The position numbers were made by a program, and so were the translations under genes. The notes below the pieces were generated by a model. That model did no database searches. It worked only from the letters and a program-made list of their open reading frames with translations, and was not told the origin of the DNA. A DNA stretch of 64,000 bases from the NCBI GenBank assembly GCA_039810085.1, contig JBDHWG010000021.1:1-64000 (forward strand), given 5' to 3'. Positions 58,570 to 64,000 of the stretch are shown here, one piece after another. The stretch's first letter is position 1. Each line of letters opens with the position of its first letter. Source of the stretch: JBDHWG01 sp039810085. Lineage in GTDB: Bacteria; Chloroflexota; Anaerolineae; Epilineales; JAHCIE01.

Positions 58570-61347
58570 CTATTCCAGCGTCGGTTCTGGCAGTGTTTGC
58601 GTCCCCTGGTTGTAGTAGATGACCGTCTTCCACACGCCGGTGATATCATCTGCGAGGATGACCACCAGGTCGTCGCGCTGGGCGCGCATCATGGCGTAGC
58701 GCGCGGCCTCGATCTCGTCCAGCACCGTGTCGATATAGGCGTCCAGCATCCCCGCCTCGACCGCCGCCTCGCGCATGATGCGGGCAATCTCGCCCGGCGG
58801 GCGGCCGCGGCGGCTGGCGTCCTCCTTGATGACGATCTCATCGAACGTTTGCGCCGCAATCGCGGCAACGTCGCGGATGTCCTGGTCGCGGCGGTCGCCG
58901 GGCATGGCGACCACGCCAATAGCGCGCCCGCCCGGTTTCCTCAGGCGCTTGACCGTGTCGGCCAGCGCCCGCACCGCGGCCGGGTTGTGGGCGTAGTCCA
59001 CCAGGACGCGGAAGTCGTACTTGTCGAAGACGTTGAGGCGGCCGGGCGTCTGGAAGAACGTCGTGGCAAAGGTGCGCAATCCCTGGCGAATGTTCTCCAG
59101 CGTCACGCCCATAGCGTAAGCAATAGCCGTCGCGGCGAGGGAGTTGGCGACGTTGAACATCGCCGCGCCCTCCAACGTCGCCGGGATGAGGTGCGTCCAC
59201 AGCACCGGGACGTAGCGTTCCCCGTCGTAGAGGGTGATGCGCTGGCCGTTGACGCCCTCCTCCAGCACGACAGCACGGCCACCTTGAGAAATGTGGTCGC
59301 GCACGATCTGGTTGCGCGGGTTCATGGTGAAGTAGAAAATCTTGCCCTCGGCGTGCTCGACCATCGCCGCCACGAGCGGGTCGTCGGCGTTGAGCACCGA
59401 CGTGCCGTCATCCTTCACGACTTCGACCACCAGGCGCTTGACGTTCGCCAGGTCCTCCAGCGTCTCCACGCCGCGCAGCCCCAGGTGGTCACCAGAGATG
59501 TTGAGCACCGCGCCCACATCGCAGCGGTCGAAGCCCAGGCCCTCGCGCAGGATGCCGCCGCGCGCCGTCTCCAGCACCGCCATCTCGACCGTCGGGTCCT
59601 TGAGCACCATGCGCGCGCTCCACGGCCCGGTCATGTCGCCGCGCAGGTAGCGCTCGCCGTTGATATAGATGCCATCCGTCGTCGTTAGCCCGACGCGCTT
59701 GCCGGACATCTTGAGAATGTGCGCCACCATGCGCGACGTCGTCGTCTTGCCGTTCGTGCCGGTGATGGCAGCGATGGGGATGCGGGAGGGCGTGCCGGGT
59801 GGGAACAGCATGTCGATAACCGGACCGGCGACATCGCGGGGCTTGCCCTCGCTTGGCGAGACGTGCATGCGGAAGCCGGGGGCCGCGTTCACCTCGACGA
59901 TCCCGCCGCCGACCTCGCGCACTGAGCGCGAAATGTCCGGCGTGATGAAGTCGATGCCCGCCACGTCCAGCCCGACGACTTTGGCGGCGAGCTTAGCGAT
60001 CTCGGCGTTGTCGAAGTGAATCTCATCCGTGCGGTCGATGGCCGTGCCGCCCGTAGACAGGTTGCCGGTCGAGCGCAGGTAGAGCACCTGGTCGGGCGGC
60101 AGCACCGTGTCCAGCGTGACCCCCGCCTGGCGCATCAGGCGCTCGGCCTGGTGGTCGATCTGGAGGCGCGTCAGGACTTTCTCGTGGCCGACGCCTCGGC
60201 GTGGGTCACTGTTCACGATGTCTACCAGCTCGCGTATCGTGTGCTCGCCGTCGCCGACCACGTGCCCTGGAATACGCTGTGACACGGCAATCAGCTCACC
60301 CTTAACCACAAGAACTCGGTAGTCGTAGCCCTGCAGGAAGCTCTCGACGATGACGTCGTCGCGGTGCTGGGTGGCTGCCTGGAAGCCGCGCCGCACCTCG
60401 TCAGGCGAACTGAGGTTGAGGGAGACACCGCGCCCGTGGCTGGCGTCGAGCGGCTTGGTGACCACCGGGTAGCCGATGCGCTCAGCCGCCTCGACCGCCT
60501 CGTCTTCCGTCTGCACCACGATCTGACGCGGCACAGGGATACCCATGTCGTCCAGCAAGCGCGTCGTCAGTTCCTTGTCTTGAGCGATGTCCACAGCAAT
60601 ATGCCGCGTCTCCGACGTGACTGTTGCCTCAATGCGCTTCTGGAAGATGCCGTAGCCCAGCTGGACAAGGCTGTGCTCGTTGAGGCGAATGTAGGGAATG
60701 CCGCGCTTCCGCGCCGCGTTGATGAGGCTGCCGGTGCTGGGCCCAAACGCGAGCCGGTCCGCCAAGCGCGCCAGGTCTTCCATCGCCAGGCGCGGGTTGA
60801 ACGCCACCCGCTCCTCGGCCGGCAGCGCGCTCGGCGCGTCTTGCGGAACCAGCGAGCGCACAATTTGGATCGCCAGGTCGCCTGCCGCCAGGCCGACCTT
60901 CTCCTCCTGGTAGGAGTAGATGACGTAGTAGACACCGGGGTTGTGGCGCACCCATTCCTCGGCGTCCTCGCCTTCGGGCGCGTGGGGTAGCCGCCGCTGG
61001 CGAATCTCCTCGCGCGCCTCCTCTGGGATGGCGGCCCAGGGTACGGTGCGTGTCTTGCCGTATGTTACGGGTGTGCCGGCCAGGTTTTGAAGCTCCAGGG
61101 CGACGTGCTCGACGACGTGCCCCGGCCACGTGCCTTCGCGCATGCGCTGGATGAAGCCGCCAGGCCGACCGTAGGAGCAGCCGTGCTCTTCAAGCGACGG
61201 TATCAGGGCGAGCAGGCTGTCGACGAAGCCCGGCATCTTGTCGGTAGGGTATTCTTCGAGGTCTTCCAGATCGAGAATAAGGCGAATGAGCGGCCGATAA
61301 CCGTAGGGGTTTGGTCCTCGGTAGACGCGGGTCTCCAGGATGCGCAT
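58570..61347 (-). CDS. cphA: Cyanophycin synthetase
   Basis: CphA makes cyanophycin, a poly-aspartate backbone with arginine side chains used as a nitrogen store. The start is ATG 61347 (MRILETRVYRGPNPYGYRPL), the family N-terminus. The 925-residue protein has the N-terminal domain (REGTWPGHVVEHVALELQNL), an ATP-grasp domain at about 235-500 (DDMGIPVPRQIVVQTEDEAV, TKPLDASHGRGVSLNL, GGGIVEVNAAPGFRMH) and a Mur-ligase domain with P-loop GTNGKTTT at 530-537, ending with VDYAHNPAAVRALADT and MPGDRRDQDIRDVA. Both active-site sets look complete. No cyanophycinase gene is in the window. Confidence 0.96.
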   Translation of the reverse strand: MRILETRVYRGPNPYGYRPLIRLILDLEDLEEYPTDKMPGFVDSLLALIPSLEEHGCSYGRPGGFIQRMREGTWPGHVVEHVALELQNLAGTPVTYGKTRTVPWAAIPEEAREEIRQRRLPHAPEGEDAEEWVRHNPGVYYVIYSYQEEKVGLAAGDLAIQIVRSLVPQDAPSALPAEERVAFNPRLAMEDLARLADRLAFGPSTGSLINAARKRGIPYIRLNEHSLVQLGYGIFQKRIEATVTSETRHIAVDIAQDKELTTRLLDDMGIPVPRQIVVQTEDEAVEAAERIGYPVVTKPLDASHGRGVSLNLSSPDEVRRGFQAATQHRDDVIVESFLQGYDYRVLVVKGELIAVSQRIPGHVVGDGEHTIRELVDIVNSDPRRGVGHEKVLTRLQIDHQAERLMRQAGVTLDTVLPPDQVLYLRSTGNLSTGGTAIDRTDEIHFDNAEIAKLAAKVVGLDVAGIDFITPDISRSVREVGGGIVEVNAAPGFRMHVSPSEGKPRDVAGPVIDMLFPPGTPSRIPIAAITGTNGKTTTSRMVAHILKMSGKRVGLTTTDGIYINGERYLRGDMTGPWSARMVLKDPTVEMAVLETARGGILREGLGFDRCDVGAVLNISGDHLGLRGVETLEDLANVKRLVVEVVKDDGTSVLNADDPLVAAMVEHAEGKIFYFTMNPRNQIVRDHISQGGRAVVLEEGVNGQRITLYDGERYVPVLWTHLIPATLEGAAMFNVANSLAATAIAYAMGVTLENIRQGLRTFATTFFQTPGRLNVFDKYDFRVLVDYAHNPAAVRALADTVKRLRKPGGRAIGVVAMPGDRRDQDIRDVAAIAAQTFDEIVIKEDASRRGRPPGEIARIMREAAVEAGMLDAYIDTVLDEIEAARYAMMRAQRDDLVVILADDITGVWKTVIYYNQGTQTLPEPTLE

Positions 61348-61429
61348 GTAGAAATATACTCCATTTAGATTTTGGGCAGTTGGTTGCAGAGCGCGACAGG
61401 CGCACGCGGGCTGTCGGGTCTGACCAGTG

Positions 61430-61458
61430 ATTATATGGGTGAGGCGGCAAAACGGCAA
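61430..61458 (-). promoter_or_regulatory. Promoter of cphA
   Basis: On the minus strand TTGCCG (61453-61458) and a perfect TATAAT (61430-61435) are 17 bases apart. The predicted leader is about 75 bases. It overlaps the upstream permease gene's end, whose stop is at 61464. Confidence 0.65.
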
Positions 61459-61463
61459 AGGCG

Positions 61464-63167
61464 CTATTCGAAGCGGGACAGGTGGCGAGCAGCGATGCCA
61501 AGGGGAATGAACACGGCGGCCAGGGTAACGAGGAGGGCTGCGGACAGGGCCGCGCTCCACGCGAACAGGCCCAGGAGCGACAGGCCCGGCGCGGCCACGC
61601 GAGCGGCGGCGAACAGGCCCAGGAGGATGACCGTGAAGCCGCTATACGCGATGAACGCCAGGCAGCCCGGCCCTGTGCCGACCATCTGCTGCGGGTGCGA
61701 CCAGTCGAAGCGAGGCAGGCTGCCACCGATGCCCACGGCAATGCCCGTCACGCCCGCCCCGACCAGCGCCAGCGCCAGCCAGCTTTCTGCCAGAGCGAAG
61801 AGGTCCTCACCCTGGGCAACCCAGAGCGCCAGAACCAGAACGCTGCCCAGCGCCAGGTAGGGCAGATAAGCGACCAGGAACTTGCCCCAGAGCCACTGCC
61901 AGGCGGAGACTGGCGCCGCGCGGATAATCCACGCCGCCTGGCCCTCGCGGCTGATGCCGTTGAGGCCAAAGCGCGCAAAGATGAGGTTTGCCACGCTAAT
62001 GGCGACGAACGTGCCGATGAGCGCCCACGCCGGTTGGAACACGCCGCCGATGAGCCGAGGCGCAGTCGGCGAGCGCAGAATCTGCCACACCCAGAAAACG
62101 CCAAACGCCAGCGGCGCGAGAATCTGGATCAGGTTGGACAGGTCGCGCGGCAGTATCTTGAGATCGCGTAGGACGATGGCGGGAACAGGGTGCGACAGCA
62201 GGCCCGCCCAGGCCCCTGGCGCGGCGGGGGTGGCGCGGCGGGGGCGGCTGCGGCCAGCGCCACTGCGGGTGCGCGCCCAACCGACGTAGTACAGGTGACC
62301 GGCGGCTTCGAGGCAAAGGACTGCGCCGACGATGGTGACGAGGGCAAAGATGCCTAGCGTCGCCAGGGCGCGCGGCCAGTTCCCTTCCCCGACCGCGACA
62401 AGCCCCTGCCCCGCCAGGCTCGGCGGCATCATCGGGCGGTCGAGGGTTGTCAGTCCTTGCAGGATATCGGTGGGACGCATGACCCGCGTGGTGCGAAAAC
62501 CGACCGACTGCCCCCACAGCGACAGGCTGATGCTCACGCCAGCAATCAAGAGGCCCATGATCTCGGCGATGCGGCGCGGCGGAACCAGGCGCACGACGAC
62601 CAGCACAGTGAGCGCGGCAACGCCGACCGGCAGGATCGGCAGCACGGCGAGCACGACGAGGAAAGCGACGACGTAGGCTGCGCCGTAATGCTGCGCCTGA
62701 CCGTAGGCCCAGAAGACAGGAACCAGGGGCAGGGTGATAAGGAGATAGTTGGGCAGGGCCGCCTGGATGAGCTTGGCGGCAAAGACACTGCGCGGCGAGA
62801 CAGGCGCCGCCATCAAGAGGTCGAGATCGCCAGCCAGGTAGAGGGCCGACAGGGAGTTGCCAAATGCGGTGACAAAGGTAAAGAGGAACACGGCGGAGAG
62901 GAGGCCGCCCGGCAGTAATTGGACCGCTTCCGTTCCGCCTCCCAGCCGTCCCGCGCTACGCACAATGACGCCCAGCACGGCGGCAAACAGCAGCGCGCCG
63001 CCCGTTAGAAGCACTGCCAGCGCGCTCCAACCGAGCCGATAGCGCCACGATGACCGACGGAGCTTGCTCCACCAGAGGCGCAACCCCAGGACGAGCAGGA
63101 GCCTGACTTCGCGGACCGTCGTGACCGCCCCAACGTGCTCAGGCGAGGACGCGCGCCAGCTCAGCAT
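61464..63167 (-). CDS. ABC-2-type transporter permease, large
   Basis: This protein of about 567 residues has twelve or more predicted transmembrane helices. Representative segments are LGWSALAVLLTGGALLFAAV, LLLITLPLVPVFWAYGQAQH and LVGAGVTGIAVGIGGSLPRF. It resembles the large ABC exporter permeases (putative ABC exporter/ABC-2 family). It starts within the end of the ATPase gene, with ATG 63167 giving a 29-base overlap (frame open to a GTG at 63179), so the two are translationally coupled. The substrate is unknown. Confidence 0.82.
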   Translation of the reverse strand: MLSWRASSPEHVGAVTTVREVRLLLVLGLRLWWSKLRRSSWRYRLGWSALAVLLTGGALLFAAVLGVIVRSAGRLGGGTEAVQLLPGGLLSAVFLFTFVTAFGNSLSALYLAGDLDLLMAAPVSPRSVFAAKLIQAALPNYLLITLPLVPVFWAYGQAQHYGAAYVVAFLVVLAVLPILPVGVAALTVLVVVRLVPPRRIAEIMGLLIAGVSISLSLWGQSVGFRTTRVMRPTDILQGLTTLDRPMMPPSLAGQGLVAVGEGNWPRALATLGIFALVTIVGAVLCLEAAGHLYYVGWARTRSGAGRSRPRRATPAAPGAWAGLLSHPVPAIVLRDLKILPRDLSNLIQILAPLAFGVFWVWQILRSPTAPRLIGGVFQPAWALIGTFVAISVANLIFARFGLNGISREGQAAWIIRAAPVSAWQWLWGKFLVAYLPYLALGSVLVLALWVAQGEDLFALAESWLALALVGAGVTGIAVGIGGSLPRFDWSHPQQMVGTGPGCLAFIAYSGFTVILLGLFAAARVAAPGLSLLGLFAWSAALSAALLVTLAAVFIPLGIAARHLSRFE

Positions 63168-63918
63168 AATCCGGCCCACCCGTCAGCGAGAGGTAGATTT
63201 CTTCCAGGCTCTCTTCCTGCTGGCTTTGGGCGCGCAGCTCGGCCAGGGAGCCTTCGGCGATGAGCCGCCCATGCTGGATGATGCCCACCCGGTCGCACAT
63301 GCGCTCGGCGATCTCTAGGATGTGCGTCGACATCATGACGGCTACGCCGCTATCGCGCAGTTGGAGCAGCAAATCTTTGATGAGGCGGGCGCTCTTCGGG
63401 TCGAGACCTACCGTCGGCTCATCCAGGAACAGCACCGTCGGCCGATGAATGAGCGCCCCTGCCAGGGCCAGCTTCTGACGCATGCCGTGGGAGTAGCCTT
63501 CAACAATCTGATCGGCGGCGTCGGCCAGGTCGAACAGGCGCAGCAGCTCCTCCGAGCGCGCTTGGGCGCGGGCCGGATCCACCTGGTAAAGACGCGCCAT
63601 GAATGTGAGGAATTCCGCCCCCCGCAGCTTGTCGTACAGGAACGGCTGGTCTGGAACGTAGCCGAGGCGACTCTTGGCGCTGCGCGAGTCGCGCTGCACG
63701 TCGTAACCTGCGATGCGCGCGGTTCCACTTGTCGGCTTGAGGAGTCCCACCAGCATCTTGATGGTCGTCGTCTTCCCCGCCCCGTTGGGACCGAGGAAGC
63801 CGTAGATCTCGCCGTGACTGACGCGCAAGCTCAGGTTGTCGACGGCGGTCAGCGTCCCGAATGTCTTGGTCAAACCGGAGGCTTCGATTGCCCATGCGCC
63901 CACGCGCCCATCAGCCAT
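63139..63918 (-). CDS. ABC transporter ATP-binding protein
   Basis: The start is ATG 63918 (MADGRVGAWAIEASGLTKTF), with GGAG ten bases upstream. The frame is open to 63993. The 259-residue ATPase has Walker A GPNGAGKTTTIKM near 41, the Q loop in SRLGYVPDQPFLYDKL, a signature YSHGMRQKLALAG near 143 (degenerate LSGGQ, usual in this CcmA/ABC-2 group), and Walker B VLFLDEPTVGLDP near 163, followed by VAVMMSTHILEIAERMCDRV with the switch His. It energises the large permease encoded directly downstream. Confidence 0.94.
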   Translation of the reverse strand: MADGRVGAWAIEASGLTKTFGTLTAVDNLSLRVSHGEIYGFLGPNGAGKTTTIKMLVGLLKPTSGTARIAGYDVQRDSRSAKSRLGYVPDQPFLYDKLRGAEFLTFMARLYQVDPARAQARSEELLRLFDLADAADQIVEGYSHGMRQKLALAGALIHRPTVLFLDEPTVGLDPKSARLIKDLLLQLRDSGVAVMMSTHILEIAERMCDRVGIIQHGRLIAEGSLAELRAQSQQEESLEEIYLSLTGGPDYAELARVLA

Positions 63919-64000
63919 CGTCGGCCATCTCCAATGATCGATGGGCAAAAGCGGCCGCGTGGTGTGGGGTGATAGCGCGTCGCGTGCGTACATCGTAATG

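Noticed and set aside
61348..61560. N-terminal extension of cyanophycin synthetase
   Set aside because: The 71 extra residues have no family similarity and cover the probable cphA promoter (61430-61458).

Overview
The window is high-GC DNA packed with genes on both strands, with short intergenic gaps. It most likely comes from a member of the Chloroflexota, probably an uncultured Anaerolineae-like lineage. This is an inference from gene style: secreted proteins with Thr/Pro/Ser linkers, lipoprotein solute-binding proteins with Ala/Pro/Thr linkers after the lipobox, a MscL with a C-terminal zinc ribbon, and a SIR2-like/STAND-WD40 gene pair. No rRNA or tRNA gene was recognised, so the assignment rests on protein character only.

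Layout. 1-0.1 kb: tail of an IS5-family transposase. 0.1-8.9 kb (mostly minus): VOC protein, secreted dockerin-bearing M14 carboxypeptidase, membrane EEP-family protein, mfd and pth. 8.9-16.5 kb: secreted and membrane proteins of unknown role, a PAP2 protein, a class III aminotransferase, an EamA transporter and a DppA-like M55 aminopeptidase. 16.6-21.5 kb (minus): a two-gene operon of a divergent SIR2-like protein and a 1290-residue nSTAND-type ATPase with a transmembrane segment, coiled coil and about 13 WD40 repeats. It is the best candidate in the window for an undescribed conflict or defence system. 21.6-26.9 kb (minus): DapA-like aldolase, YtcJ-like amidohydrolase, GNAT acetyltransferase, a small protein and a NYN-nuclease/OST-HTH protein. 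27.1-32.3 kb (plus): mutL, an MFS transporter, a cysteine-desulfurase-like enzyme and a membrane protein. 32.3-36.9 kb (minus): a sugar ABC importer without ATPase plus a mannonate-dehydratase-like enolase-superfamily enzyme. 37.0-47.2 kb (minus): a formate-dehydrogenase region comprising a selenocysteine-containing catalytic subunit, four-cluster Fe-S subunit, NrfD-type membrane subunit, deacetylase, lipoprotein, methyltransferase, SHMT-like enzyme and FdhE. 47.2-50.5 kb: phosphoesterase-like protein with eroded metal ligands, a sigma factor with a damaged start, MBL hydrolase and HAD hydrolase. 50.6-54.7 kb (plus): a peptide-type ABC importer behind a near-consensus promoter. 54.7-58.5 kb: one intact toxin-antitoxin pair among remnants of ferritin, a DUF5615 PIN-like toxin and HicA, plus mscL. 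58.6-63.9 kb (minus): cyanophycin synthetase and an ABC-2 type exporter.

How the genes work together. The formate cluster reads as a periplasm-facing, Tat-exported, quinone-linked formate dehydrogenase with its maturation factor FdhE a few genes downstream. The in-frame UGA is read as selenocysteine because a bacterial SECIS-like hairpin follows it and the protein continues in frame with strong family similarity. The SIR2-like and STAND genes overlap by 8 bases, so they are almost certainly co-expressed as sensor/ATPase and partner. Small palindromic repeats of several families (about 117-bp MITE-like, CACAGAG/GCAGAG inverted repeats, GACGAA..CGTGG hairpins, CGACTGAAG hairpins) fill many of the intergenic gaps.
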